Shown piece after piece: positions 26,226 through 35,309 of a DNA stretch of 64,000 bases. Under the pieces are notes generated by a model that ran no database searches, was not told the DNA's origin, and worked only from the letters and a program-made list of their open reading frames with translations. The position numbers and the translations under genes are program-made. This DNA is from JAMLIN01 sp964509685 (GTDB lineage: Bacteria; Pseudomonadota; Gammaproteobacteria; Burkholderiales; Burkholderiaceae_E): contig CAZDYQ010000001.1 in assembly GCA_964509685.1 (NCBI GenBank), positions 33,320 to 97,319 of the forward strand. The letters run 5' to 3'. How positions within the stretch are numbered: the stretch's first letter is position 1; each line of letters starts with the position of its first letter.

Positions 26226-26320
26226 CCAGGACGAAGCCGGCGCGCCCCGCGCGGGCGCGCCGCAAGGCCCGCGGCCCCGGCGCCTGTCGGGCCGGCCGCA
26301 CCAACCAGGGAGCAAGGGCC

Positions 26321-26905
26321 ATGCAACTCAGCGATTTCCTCGCCCAGATGGGCGGACTCGACTCCTTGTCGCGCGAGCTGGGCGTCGACCGCCAGCAGGC
26401 GGCCTCCGGCATGGAGGCGCTCCTGCCGGCGATCCTCGGCGGCTTCCAGAAGCGGGCGCAGTCCCAGCCGGGCGGAGCCGAGGGTCTCGGCGGGCTCCTC
26501 GGGCAACTCGGCGGCGGCTCGCTGCTCGAGGACGTGCTGTCGCCGCAGCCGACTCACGTGGACAAGGGCAACGACGTCCTCGGCCAGATCTTCGGCTCGA
26601 AGGATGTCAGCCGGACGGTCGCGCAGAACGCGTCCCAGCGGACCGGCCTCGATCCGTCCGTGCTGAAGAAGATGCTGCCGATCCTCGCGATGCTCGTCGC
26701 CGGCTACATGGCGCGCCAGGGATCCGCCGGCCAGGGCCAGGACGCATCCGGCGGGGGCGGACTCGGCGGGTTGCTGGGCGGCCTGCTCGGCGGCTCCGGA
26801 GGCGGCGCGGCGGGCGGCGGCGGGCTCGCCTCGATGCTCGACTTCGACGGCAACGGCAATCCGCTCGACGACATCCTGCGGATGGCCGGCAAGACGCTGC
26901 GCTAG
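26321..26905 (+). CDS. DUF937 (YidB-like) protein
   Basis: Protein of 194 residues with a DUF937 domain (about 1-130) that begins LSDFLAQMGGLDSLSRELGVD and includes AASGMEALLPAILGGFQ and LDPSVLKKMLPILAMLVAGYMAR. A glycine-rich stretch (GGGGLGGLLGGLLGG type) covers about 145-170, then a short conserved tail, FDGNGNPLDDILRMAGKTL. The function is unknown. AGGGAG upstream supports the start. The stop overlaps the convergent acyl-CoA dehydrogenase stop by four bases. Confidence 0.85.
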   Translation: MQLSDFLAQMGGLDSLSRELGVDRQQAASGMEALLPAILGGFQKRAQSQPGGAEGLGGLLGQLGGGSLLEDVLSPQPTHVDKGNDVLGQIFGSKDVSRTVAQNASQRTGLDPSVLKKMLPILAMLVAGYMARQGSAGQGQDASGGGGLGGLLGGLLGGSGGGAAGGGGLASMLDFDGNGNPLDDILRMAGKTLR

Positions 26906-28059
26906 GACACCCGGCCGGCGGTCGTCCGGGCCGCCAGTCGCGCGAGCGCCGCGTCCTCGTCGCCGCAGCGAAGCGCGAACCCGAGGAGCCGCTTGAAGTA
27001 GCCACCCACCGGCGTCTCGGCGGCCATGCCGATGCCGCCGTGCATCTGCACGCATTCCTGCGAGACGCGCCAGGCGGCCCGCACCGTCGCATAGTGCGCG
27101 ATGTCCGCCGCGTGCGCGCGCGCCTGCGCGTCGGCACGGTCGAGCGAGACGGCGGCGTACTCGCAGGTCGCCTCGACCTCCCGGATCGCCAGGTGCAGGT
27201 CGACGAAGCGGTGGCGCAACGCCTGGTTCTGCCCGATCGGCGCACCGAACTGCTGCCGCACCCGGAGGTATTCGCCCGTCATCTCCACCAGGCGACGCAT
27301 GGCGCCGAGGGCGTCGGCGCAGCTCGCCACCCGCCAGGCGTCGCGCATCCACCCGAGCAGGCCCCGCGCGTCCTCGCCCCGCGCGACGACCGCCGATGCG
27401 GGAATCGGCAGCGCGTCGAAGCGGATGTCGGCCGAGGGCATGCCGTCGATGGCCGGCGCAGGCACCACCTCGAGCCGGCCGGCGCCCGCGGTGGCCTGCG
27501 CCTGCGCATCGACCTGGAGCGCGACCAGCGCGTGTCCCGCGTCCATCGTCGCCGGCACGAGCAGCAGGCCGGCCTCGGCGCCGAAGGGCACCGCGCGCTT
27601 GTGGCCGTCCAATGCGAAGCCGTCTCCCGCGGGCGCGAGCCGCACCGCCGGGGCGTCGATGGCCGGCAGGCCGTCGTCCTCGTGCCAAGCCACGGTGGCG
27701 ACGAGTTCTCCCGCGGCGAGCCGCGGTCCGATCGCGCCAGCCCCCGCCCAGCCGGCGCGCTCGATCGCGCGGGCGGCGACCGCGGCGGAGATGCCGAAGG
27801 GCGAGACCACGCCGCGGCGCCCGATCTCCTCGGCGACGATGGCGACCACGCGGGCGTCGTCCATGCCGCCCTCGGCGTCGCGCATCGGGGCGGCGAGCAG
27901 GCCGGCGTCGGCAAGCGCCGCATGGACCTGCGCCCAGCGCTCGGCGGGCACGCCCGCGCGATCGTCGAGCAGTCGCGCGGCGGCATCCCGGATCATCGAG
28001 TATTCGTCGGGCGCCACGAAGGCGAGGGTCGTGGCGTCCGGGGAAGCGTTCGTGTTCAT
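26902..28059 (-). CDS. Acyl-CoA dehydrogenase, small/partner-type subunit
   Basis: Flavoprotein of 385 residues in the acyl-CoA dehydrogenase family but divergent in its active site. The N-terminal and middle domains are recognisable (DAAARLLDDRAG, then a beta domain around LVATVAWHEDDGLPA), and the C-terminal helical domain has VRQQFGAPIGQNQALRHRFVDLHLAIREVE and QMHGGIGMAAETPVGGYFKR. The YEGT-type catalytic segment at the C-terminus is absent. The adjacent, larger dehydrogenase gene ends 4 bases upstream, so the two may form a mixed (alpha2beta2) enzyme like those of steroid side-chain degradation. It is the last gene of the operon. Confidence 0.85.
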   Translation of the reverse strand: MNTNASPDATTLAFVAPDEYSMIRDAAARLLDDRAGVPAERWAQVHAALADAGLLAAPMRDAEGGMDDARVVAIVAEEIGRRGVVSPFGISAAVAARAIERAGWAGAGAIGPRLAAGELVATVAWHEDDGLPAIDAPAVRLAPAGDGFALDGHKRAVPFGAEAGLLLVPATMDAGHALVALQVDAQAQATAGAGRLEVVPAPAIDGMPSADIRFDALPIPASAVVARGEDARGLLGWMRDAWRVASCADALGAMRRLVEMTGEYLRVRQQFGAPIGQNQALRHRFVDLHLAIREVEATCEYAAVSLDRADAQARAHAADIAHYATVRAAWRVSQECVQMHGGIGMAAETPVGGYFKRLLGFALRCGDEDAALARLAARTTAGRVS

Positions 28060-28063
28060 CGTG

Positions 28064-29251
28064 CTAGCCGAGAAGTTGCCGGGCGGCGATGTTGCGCTGG
28101 ATCTCGTTGGAACCGGCGTAGATCGTGGTCTTGCGCAGGTTGCAGTAGGTCGCGGCCACGCCGGTGGGCGCAAGGCCGTGCACGCCGAGGACGCGCGTCT
28201 GCAGTTCGGCGATGTCCTGCTGCAGGTGCGAGCTGACGATCTTGAGCAGCGGGGGATCGAGGTCATCCCGGATGCCCTGCTCCAGTCGGCGGAACACCTG
28301 CAGGTTCATCAGCTCGATGCCGGCGAGCCGCGCCTCGAGCGCGGCCAGTCGCCCCGCGATGGCGGGATCCTCGAGCACCGGTCGGCCGTTGCGCACCGCG
28401 GTGGCGGCCAGCCGGCGCAGCAGCGCGAGCTCGCGCTTGCAGAAGCCCATGCCGCCGAAGTTCAGCCGCTCGTGCTCGAGCAGGTACTTGGCGCAGGCCC
28501 AGCCGCCCCCTTCCGGGCCGACGAGGTTCTCGACGGGAACCCGCACCTGGTCGAACCAGACCTCGTTGATCTCGTGGTGCCCGTCGAAGGTGATGATGGG
28601 CCGGATCTGGATACCGGGGCTGCGCAGGTCCACGAGCAGGAAGCTGATCCCGTCCTGCTTGCGCGGTCCGTCGGAAGTGCGCACCAGGCAGAAGATCCAG
28701 TCGGCGAGATGCGCCGACGTGGTCCAGATCTTCTGGCCGTCGACGACGTAGTGGTCGCCGTCGCGACGCGCCCGCGTGCGCAGGCTGGCGAGGTCGGAGC
28801 CCGCGCCGGGCTCGGAGTAGCCCTGTGCCCACCAGGCATCGCCCGAGGCGATCGGGGGCAGGAAGCGCCGCTTCTGCTCCTCGGTGCCGTAGCGCATGAG
28901 CACGGGCGCGACCATGCGGTGGCCGAAGGGCACCAGCTCCGGTGCGCCCATGCTCGCGCACACGTCGTCGAAGATCGCGCACTGCACCGGCGTGAAGCCG
29001 GGGCCGCCGTATTCCACCGGCCAGCGATAGGCGCTCCAGCCGCGCGCATGCAGGATGCGCGTCCAGGCGACGACGTCCTCGCGCGTCTCGCGCCCGCCGG
29101 CCAGCAGCCGATCGCGAATGTCGGCGGGCAGGTTCCTCGCCACGAACTCGCGCACCTCCTCGGCGAACGCCCGCTCGGCCGGGGTGTAGAGCGACTCCAT
29201 CGCAAGGCCCGGGGCCGCCCCGGCCGCGGGCTGCGCCAGCGCCGCGCTCAT
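28064..29251 (-). CDS. Acyl-CoA dehydrogenase, large subunit type
   Basis: Flavoprotein of 395 residues with the full ACAD domain order. Visible are WWAQGYSEPGAGSDLASLRTRA (FAD/substrate segment), VDGQKIWTTSAHLADW, and the C-terminal NLRKTTIYAGSNEIQRNIAARQLLG. In the last motif the position usually held by the catalytic glutamate of medium-chain enzymes (IYEGT) is alanine, as in subfamilies whose base lies elsewhere. It oxidises an acyl-CoA to the enoyl-CoA, passing electrons to ETF. The start overlaps the hydratase stop (ATGA), and the partner dehydrogenase follows 4 bases after its stop. Confidence 0.9.
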   Translation of the reverse strand: MSAALAQPAAGAAPGLAMESLYTPAERAFAEEVREFVARNLPADIRDRLLAGGRETREDVVAWTRILHARGWSAYRWPVEYGGPGFTPVQCAIFDDVCASMGAPELVPFGHRMVAPVLMRYGTEEQKRRFLPPIASGDAWWAQGYSEPGAGSDLASLRTRARRDGDHYVVDGQKIWTTSAHLADWIFCLVRTSDGPRKQDGISFLLVDLRSPGIQIRPIITFDGHHEINEVWFDQVRVPVENLVGPEGGGWACAKYLLEHERLNFGGMGFCKRELALLRRLAATAVRNGRPVLEDPAIAGRLAALEARLAGIELMNLQVFRRLEQGIRDDLDPPLLKIVSSHLQQDIAELQTRVLGVHGLAPTGVAATYCNLRKTTIYAGSNEIQRNIAARQLLG

Positions 29252-30060
29252 CGCCCCGTGAAGCGCGCGGGACGCTTCTCGATGAAGTGCGCCACGCCCT
29301 CCCGGAAGTCCTCGCTGCGCACGCTCGCCGCCATCTCGCGGTTCGCGTCGATCGTGGCCTCGGCGAGTGTCTGGAACGGCACCTCGTAGAGCTGGCGCTT
29401 GATCACCCGCATCGACCGCGGCGAGACATTGTGCGCGAGGTCGCGGGCGTACTCGTAGGTGACCGCGGCAAGCTCCGCGGCCGGGACGAGCCGGTTGACC
29501 AGGCCCATGTCCTTCGCCTCCGCGGCGGTCACCCGGCGGGCGGACAGGAGCAGGTCGCACGCATTGGCGTGGCCCACGATGAGGGGCAGCATCCAGCTCA
29601 GGCCGTGCTCGGCGATCAGGCCGCGGCGCGCGAACGAAGTCGTGAAGATCGCGCTGTCGGCGGCGAATCGCACGTCGCAGTAGAGCAGGTGGACCAGCCC
29701 GATGCCGGCCGCCGCGCCATTGACCATGCCGATGATCGGCTTGCCGATCGCCGGGTAGAAGGAGTAGCGGGTCTGCCAGTCGGCCCGGCGGTTCATGTCG
29801 AACGGCCGCGTCCAGGTCGTGTCGGAGATGTCGTTCGGGTCGAGGTCCTTGAGCTCGTCCATGTCGGCGCCGGCGCAGAAGGCGCGGCCGGCGCCGGTCA
29901 GCACGATGACGCGCACGGCCTCGTCGGCCTCGGCGGCCTCCATCGCGCCGCGCACCTCGCGCTCCATGGTCATCGTCCAGGCGTTGAGGCGCTCCGGCCG
30001 GTTGAGCGTGATGGTGGCGACGCCGTCATCGACGGCATAGGTGATGTGCTGGTAGTCCAT
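29248..30060 (-). CDS. Enoyl-CoA hydratase/isomerase family protein
   Basis: Crotonase-fold protein of 270 residues. The oxyanion-hole motifs are RAFCAGADM and NGAAAGIGLVHL. The first catalytic glutamate of true hydratases is not conserved (GIGLVHLLYCD). An acidic residue is kept in RRGLIAEHGLSWMLP, near the second glutamate. It may therefore be an isomerase or a hydratase for an unusual enoyl-CoA. It acts next to the dehydrogenases, overlapping the larger one by four bases. Confidence 0.87.
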   Translation of the reverse strand: MDYQHITYAVDDGVATITLNRPERLNAWTMTMEREVRGAMEAAEADEAVRVIVLTGAGRAFCAGADMDELKDLDPNDISDTTWTRPFDMNRRADWQTRYSFYPAIGKPIIGMVNGAAAGIGLVHLLYCDVRFAADSAIFTTSFARRGLIAEHGLSWMLPLIVGHANACDLLLSARRVTAAEAKDMGLVNRLVPAAELAAVTYEYARDLAHNVSPRSMRVIKRQLYEVPFQTLAEATIDANREMAASVRSEDFREGVAHFIEKRPARFTGR

Positions 30061-30114
30061 GCGGGTTCCTGTCGTTGGGGCGACATCGGCGGCGCCGGGA
30101 CGCCCGTGTCTTCC

Positions 30115-30618
30115 TCAGGCGCGCTGGCCGCGTCGCGGCCGCGCGAGATAGGCCTGCGTTTCGGGACGCTCGCGCAGCCGGGTGGTCCAGCGCGCGAACA
30201 CCTTGTCCATCCGCGCGGGCTCGACGCCGAGCTGGTGCATCGCCACGCCGCCGTTGACCGACTCGTGGTACTCGGCGATGAGGCCGTCGCGCAGCACGAA
30301 GCGGCTCATGCCGTCGATCACCACGAAGCGTCCCCTGAACTCCTCGATGCGCGACGAGAAGCTCGAGAGCGACCAGGCGTAGCCGATGTTCCCGTTGCAC
30401 ACGGGGTCGAACATTTCCCAGCGGTAGTCGTCGCCGGCATCGCGATGGAACAGGTTCGACATCATGTGGGCGATATCGGCCCGGCCGGTGTGGGCGCCGT
30501 AGATGTAGTCGTAGTAGACGCCGTCCTCGGTGAAACAGCGCGCGAAGCGCTCCCCGTCGCCGGACTCGGCCGCCAGGGTGAACTCGTCGAGCAGCCGGAC
30601 GAACTCGTCCTGTGTCAT
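30115..30618 (-). CDS. NTF2-like (SnoaL-type) protein
   Basis: Protein of 167 residues with the NTF2-like fold: an N-terminal helix (DEFVRLLDEFTLAAESGDGERFARCFTEDGVYYD), then mixed strands (RWEMFDPVCNGNIGYAWSLSSF, RGRFVVIDGMSRFVLRDGLIAEYHE) typical of small ketosteroid-isomerase-type enzymes or binding proteins. No catalytic pair can be named with confidence. AGGAGT precedes the start, and the start overlaps the acyl-CoA ligase stop (ATGA). In this operon it could isomerise, hydrate or hold a pathway intermediate. Confidence 0.8.
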   Translation of the reverse strand: MTQDEFVRLLDEFTLAAESGDGERFARCFTEDGVYYDYIYGAHTGRADIAHMMSNLFHRDAGDDYRWEMFDPVCNGNIGYAWSLSSFSSRIEEFRGRFVVIDGMSRFVLRDGLIAEYHESVNGGVAMHQLGVEPARMDKVFARWTTRLRERPETQAYLARPRRGQRA

Positions 30619-32150
30619 TTGCGGGACTCCTGATCGGTTGGAACCAGATTCGGGTCGGCGGCGATCGCGCGCAGTCGCAGGCGATCGACCTTGCCGGTCG
30701 CATTGCGCGGCAGGGCATCGACGAGGCGGACCTCGCGGGGCACCTTGTAGCGCGCGAGGCACTCGTTGCAGTGGGCGAGCAGCGCGCCGGCATCGACCGA
30801 CGAACCGGGCTCGGCGGGAACGACGAAGGCGACGATCCGCTCGCCCAGGCGCTCGTCGGGCGCGCCGATGGCCGCGACCTCCAGCACCCCCTCGAAGCGG
30901 TGGACCACCTCCTCGATCTCGCGGGGATACACGTTGTAGCCCCCGGTGATGATCATTTCCTTCTTCCGGTCGACGATGAACAGGAAGCCGTCCTCGTCGA
31001 TGCGCCCGATGTCGCCGGTGCGCAGCCATCCGTCGGCGAAGGTCTGGGCGGTGAGCTCCGGCTTGCGGAAGTAGCCGCGCGCGATGCCCGGGCCCCGCAG
31101 GAGCAGCTCGCCGGGCTCGCCCACGGGTACGTCCCGCCCCGCATCGTCCACGACACGCATCTCGACGCCCATGTAGGGCTGGCCGGCCGAACCGGGCTTG
31201 CGCATGCCGTGGAAGCGGTTGCCGGTGACCGACGGGCTCGCCTCGGTCATGCCGTAGCCCTCGGAGATGAGCACGCCGAAGCGACGCTCGAAGCGCTCGT
31301 GCACGTCGATGGGCAGCGCCTGCCCGCCCGAGACGCAGGCCCGCCAGCGCGAGAGGTCGAGACCCTGCGGCAGTTCGGCGCGCGCCATCGTCCAGTACAT
31401 CGTGGGCACGCCCATGAACACGGTCGCACGCGTCGCCGACAGTCCCTCGAACACCTGCTGCGGATCGAAGCCGTCGGCGATGAACATCGAGGCGCCGGCG
31501 AACAGGAAGGTCGAGAACATGCAGGTGTGGCCGAACACGTGCGACAGCGGCAGCGCCGTGTAGCCGATGTCGTCGGGTGTCAGCCGCAGCAGGTCGAAGG
31601 CGAAGGCCTGGGCGTTCCAGAGGATGTTCGAGTGGCTGAGCTCCACGCCCTTGGGCTGGCCGGTCGATCCCGAGGAGTAGAGGATCAGCGCGGTCGAGGC
31701 CGGGTCGGCGGGCGGGATGGGACGAGGGTCCGCGTCGCCTTCCACCAGGCCCGGCGCGAGCTCGAGCCACGCCGTCGCCATCGAGGCCGGCACGGTGGCG
31801 CGCACGCGCTCGAGCACGTCGGCCGGCGCAACCACGGCCGCCGGCTCGCAGTCGGCGACGATGGCAGCGAGTTCGGCCGGCGCGAGCCGCGAGTTGAGCG
31901 GCACCGGGACGGCACCCGCCTGCAGGGCGCCGTGGTAGACCACTGCCCATGCGAGCGAGTTGGGGATCACGAAGACGACGCGTCCTCCGGACCCCACGCC
32001 GGCCTCGGCCAGGCGCAGTGCGCAGGCCGCCGCCCGGCGGTCGAACTGTCCGTAGGTGAGCGCCCCGGACGCATCCGCGATGGCGGGCGCATCGGGCGTG
32101 CGCCGGGCGTGGTGGCGCAGGAAGTGCCCCAGGCTGAAACGGCTTGTCAT
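30615..32150 (-). CDS. Acyl-CoA synthetase (AMP-dependent ligase)
   Basis: Adenylate-forming enzyme of 511 residues. The phosphate-binding motif is LILYSSGSTGQPKGVELSH, the core motif is GYGMTEASPS, the hinge region is WLRTGDIGRIDEDGFLFIVDRKKEMI, and the C-terminal catalytic lysine sits in PRNATGKVDR. It activates a carboxylic acid as its CoA thioester at ATP cost. The start at 32150 overlaps the LivM stop, and the ligase follows the uptake genes, so its substrate is most likely the acid imported by that transporter. Confidence 0.93.
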   Translation of the reverse strand: MTSRFSLGHFLRHHARRTPDAPAIADASGALTYGQFDRRAAACALRLAEAGVGSGGRVVFVIPNSLAWAVVYHGALQAGAVPVPLNSRLAPAELAAIVADCEPAAVVAPADVLERVRATVPASMATAWLELAPGLVEGDADPRPIPPADPASTALILYSSGSTGQPKGVELSHSNILWNAQAFAFDLLRLTPDDIGYTALPLSHVFGHTCMFSTFLFAGASMFIADGFDPQQVFEGLSATRATVFMGVPTMYWTMARAELPQGLDLSRWRACVSGGQALPIDVHERFERRFGVLISEGYGMTEASPSVTGNRFHGMRKPGSAGQPYMGVEMRVVDDAGRDVPVGEPGELLLRGPGIARGYFRKPELTAQTFADGWLRTGDIGRIDEDGFLFIVDRKKEMIITGGYNVYPREIEEVVHRFEGVLEVAAIGAPDERLGERIVAFVVPAEPGSSVDAGALLAHCNECLARYKVPREVRLVDALPRNATGKVDRLRLRAIAADPNLVPTDQESRK

Positions 32151-33133
32151 GGCTTGTTCCGCGCGGGCGACGCGCCGGTGTCGCGGGCCTCGCGCCACTT
32201 CGCGACGCGGCCGACCAGCGCCGGCACGAGGCCATGCGGCAGGAAGATCATCACGACCACGAGCAGCAGGCCGTAGATGATCAGGCGGAACACCTCGGCG
32301 ACCCGCAGCATCTCGGGCAGCAGCACGGTCAGCAGGCCGCCGACGAGCGGGCCGGACAGGGTGCCGCTGCCGCCGAGGATGACCGCCAGGATCGCGTTGA
32401 GCGAAGCGTCCACCGAGAACGGCGTCGGACTCAGGAAGCCCATGTAGTGGGCGTAGAGCGCCCCGGCAAAGCCCGCCAGCGCGCCGGCGGCGGAGAAGGC
32501 GAAGAGCTTGTACTTCCAGGCCGCGATGCCGGCGGCCTCGGCGAAGGTCTCGTTCTGGCGGATCGCCAGCAGGACCCGCCCGATGCGCGAGCGCACGATG
32601 GCGGCCATGACCGCCATGACCAGCAGCAGTGCGGCGAGCACCACGTAGTACATCGCCTGGCGCGAGTCGATCTCGATCGCCCAGTCGCCGAAGCCGATCG
32701 GCTCCGGCATGGGCACGCCGGGGTAGCCGCCCTCGCCGCCGGTGACCGGGATCCAGTTCACCAGCACGATGAACACCACCATGTTCAGCGCCATGGTGAC
32801 GATGGCGAAGTAGTGGCCCTTGACCCGCAAGGACGGGTAGCCGACGACCAGGGCGACGAGCCCGGCGATCACGGGCGAGACGGCGATCGACGCCCAGACG
32901 GACCAGCCGGCGTCCACCGAAAGCAGGGCCGAGGCATAGGCACCGATCCCCATGAATCCGCCCTGGGCGATGGACACGTAGCCGGTGTAGCCCTGGATGA
33001 GGTTGACGCTCTGGGCGACGATCATGAACACCATCGAGAGCACCGCAAGATGCACGAAGTAGTTCACCGTCACGAGCATCGGGAACGCGATCGCGGCGAC
33101 GATGGCCGCGGCGAGGAAGGTGTGGCGCATCAT
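32147..33133 (-). CDS. livM: Branched-chain amino acid-type ABC permease LivM
   Basis: Inner-membrane permease of 328 residues with about nine helices. Family motifs are LIQGYTGYVSIAQGGFMGIGAYASALL, VVGYPSLRVKGHYFAIVT and IRQNETFAEAAGI. The start at 33133 overlaps the LivH stop (ATGATG region). With LivH it forms the channel of an importer used in this operon for a carboxylic acid rather than for leucine, as the ligase and dehydrogenase neighbours suggest. Confidence 0.9.
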   Translation of the reverse strand: MMRHTFLAAAIVAAIAFPMLVTVNYFVHLAVLSMVFMIVAQSVNLIQGYTGYVSIAQGGFMGIGAYASALLSVDAGWSVWASIAVSPVIAGLVALVVGYPSLRVKGHYFAIVTMALNMVVFIVLVNWIPVTGGEGGYPGVPMPEPIGFGDWAIEIDSRQAMYYVVLAALLLVMAVMAAIVRSRIGRVLLAIRQNETFAEAAGIAAWKYKLFAFSAAGALAGFAGALYAHYMGFLSPTPFSVDASLNAILAVILGGSGTLSGPLVGGLLTVLLPEMLRVAEVFRLIIYGLLLVVVMIFLPHGLVPALVGRVAKWREARDTGASPARNKP

Positions 33134-33996
33134 CAGCGGGTCCCCCTGCGCATCAGGCCCTCGGGGCGAACGAGGAGCACCGCGATCATCAGGAGGAACG
33201 AGATCACGTCCTTGTATCCGGAGGACACGAAGGCCGAGGAGAAGGATTCGGTCACGCCGAGCACGATGCCGCCGATGATCGCGCCCGGGATCGAGCCCAG
33301 CCCGCCCAGGATGAGCACGGCGAAGCCCTTGATCACGAGGCCGCCGCTCACGCCGGGAGCCACCGCGTAGAGGGCGCCGACCAGGACGCCGGCGGCCACG
33401 CCCAGCGCCGAGGACAGCGCGAAGACGAACATCGAGACCCGGTTCACGTCCACGCCCATCAGGATGGCGGTGGCGCGGTTCTGGGCGACGGCGCGGATCG
33501 CCATCCCCATCCAGGTGCGCTGGACCATCCAGGTCATGCCGGCCACGAGGATGGCGGCGATGGCGAGCACGTACACCCGCAGCTCGGGAAAGGTGACCCC
33601 TCCGATGTCGAACACCCGCGTGTACGGCGTCGGGATGATGACCTGGTCGACGCCGAACATCAGCAGGTTGGCCTTCTCGATCACCAGGGTCAGGCCCAGG
33701 GCGATGATGAAGGCGTTGATCGGCGGGGCCATGCGCACCGGGTAGTAGGCGAGGCGCTCGATCACGACACCGAGCGCCGCGCCCGCCACCATGGCGACCA
33801 CCATTGCAGGAACGAGCGAGAGGCCGACCGACGTCATCAGGAAGAACGTCAGGTAGCCACCGAACATCGCGACGCTGCCATGGGCGAAGTGCGCGATGCC
33901 CAGGATGCCGAAGATGGTCGTCAGGCCCAGCGCGATCAGCGTGTAGATGCTGCCCGTCACCAGGCCGTTGAAGACCTGCTGCAATAGATCGACCAC
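33133..33996 (-). CDS. livH: Branched-chain amino acid-type ABC permease LivH
   Basis: Inner-membrane permease of 287 residues. It has LLQQVFNGLVTGSIYTLIALGLTTIFGILGIAHFAHGSVAMFGG at the N-terminus in the typical LivH order, and RAVAQNRATAILMGVDVNRV as the coupling region. It pairs with LivM, whose start it overlaps. The binding-protein gene stops 33 bases upstream. Confidence 0.92.
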   Translation of the reverse strand: MVDLLQQVFNGLVTGSIYTLIALGLTTIFGILGIAHFAHGSVAMFGGYLTFFLMTSVGLSLVPAMVVAMVAGAALGVVIERLAYYPVRMAPPINAFIIALGLTLVIEKANLLMFGVDQVIIPTPYTRVFDIGGVTFPELRVYVLAIAAILVAGMTWMVQRTWMGMAIRAVAQNRATAILMGVDVNRVSMFVFALSSALGVAAGVLVGALYAVAPGVSGGLVIKGFAVLILGGLGSIPGAIIGGIVLGVTESFSSAFVSSGYKDVISFLLMIAVLLVRPEGLMRRGTR

Positions 33997-34029
33997 GGGA
34001 ACCCCGGTTCGCTACTGGTTGGAAGCCCG

Positions 34030-35244
34030 CTAGTTGCGGATCGTCTTCAGGTACTCCGAGTAGCCCCTGGGATCCGAGGGCAGCTCGGTGCGGAAGCGCC
34101 ATGCGCCGTTTTCCCACTGGAAGGCGCCGTTGGCGATGTAGGCCTGGCCCTTGCCGTCGAACATCTTCCCGTCGATCGGCAGGTACTTCAGGAGCGCCTC
34201 CTTCGGCACCGGCAGGTTGGCGATCGCCTCGCGGATCTTCTTCAGGTCCGTCGTGGTGCCCGCGGCCTGGAGCGCGTCACGCAGTACGTACACCTGGTCG
34301 TAGGCGAAGGCGCTGTTGGGCGACGGGGGCTCGCCGTACCTGGCCTTGAAGCGCTGCTCGAACGCCTGCGCGACCGGGCCGAGCACCTCGGCATTGAACT
34401 CGATCGACAGCAGGTCCCAGGCGCCTTCCATCTGTTCGTTCGTGGCGACCTTCAGGAACTGCTCTGGGCTGCCGCCCGAGAAGCCGTAGCGCGGCACGCC
34501 GATGCCGAGCTCGTGGGCCTGGCGATGCGAGAACGCGGCCTGCTCCACGTAGCCGGAGATGAACAGCGCATCCGGCTGCAGACCGCGCAGCTTGGTCAGC
34601 TGGGCGGTCATGTCGCGGTCGTGGCCGCCGAAGGTCTCGACGGCGACCACTTCCCCGCCGGCGGCCTTGAAGGCCTTGAGCATTTCCTCGCGGTACTGCA
34701 CGAAAAGCGTGTTGTCGCGCACGGCCAGCACGCCCAGCTTCTTCACGCCCTGGGAGGCGATGAAGGCCCCGGCGGCCGCGCCGGTGTAGTCGCCCGGGGG
34801 GCGCGTGCGGAACACGTTCCTGTTGCCGGCCGCGGTGATCGCGCGCGCGCCCGCGGTGCCGACCAGCATGATGACGTCCTCGCGGCCGATGAACGAGGCC
34901 ACCGCGCCGGTGGAGGCCGAGCAGCAGTAGCCGAGCAGGAACTTCACGCCGTCGCGGTCGATGAGCTTGCGCGCGACGTTGGTCGCCTCGGTCGGATCGG
35001 CCTTGTCGTCGTAGGCGATCGTGTCGAACTTGACGGTGTCGTTGCCGACCTTGAATCCGCCGGCCGAGTTGATCTCCTCGATGGCGAGGTCGATCGCCCG
35101 CTTCTGCGGAACGCCGTACACCGCGCCGCCGCCGCTCAGCGCATCGCTGATGCCCAGCACCACGGTCTTCTCGGCCGCCATGCCGCTGCCGGCGAAGGCG
35201 GCCATCGCGCCGGCGATCGCCAGCGTTGACCAGAACTTCCTCAT
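34030..35244 (-). CDS. livK: ABC transporter substrate-binding protein (LivK/HAAT family)
   Basis: Periplasmic binding protein of 404 residues with a signal peptide of about 23 residues (cut near GMA-AE). The mature part follows the type I receptor fold (LGISDALSGGGAVYGVPQKRAIDLAIEEINSAGGFKVG, FLLGYCCSASTGAVASFIG, SGYVEQAAFSHRQAHELG). At this length and with this pattern it belongs to the hydrophobic-acid/amino-acid binding group often linked to aromatic or fatty acid uptake. The start has GGAGA upstream. It sits between livH and livF. Confidence 0.88.
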   Translation of the reverse strand: MRKFWSTLAIAGAMAAFAGSGMAAEKTVVLGISDALSGGGAVYGVPQKRAIDLAIEEINSAGGFKVGNDTVKFDTIAYDDKADPTEATNVARKLIDRDGVKFLLGYCCSASTGAVASFIGREDVIMLVGTAGARAITAAGNRNVFRTRPPGDYTGAAAGAFIASQGVKKLGVLAVRDNTLFVQYREEMLKAFKAAGGEVVAVETFGGHDRDMTAQLTKLRGLQPDALFISGYVEQAAFSHRQAHELGIGVPRYGFSGGSPEQFLKVATNEQMEGAWDLLSIEFNAEVLGPVAQAFEQRFKARYGEPPSPNSAFAYDQVYVLRDALQAAGTTTDLKKIREAIANLPVPKEALLKYLPIDGKMFDGKGQAYIANGAFQWENGAWRFRTELPSDPRGYSEYLKTIRN

Positions 35245-35309
35245 CTCATGTCTCCAGCTTTCGTATCTGCCGGCCCACGGGCCCGGTCCGGCGTCGGGCG
35301 CTTGCTGCA

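Noticed and set aside
26321..26905. Glycine-rich tail of the DUF937 protein as an amyloid or secreted repeat protein
   Set aside because: The glycine run is short, the DUF937 domain dominates, and there is no signal peptide.
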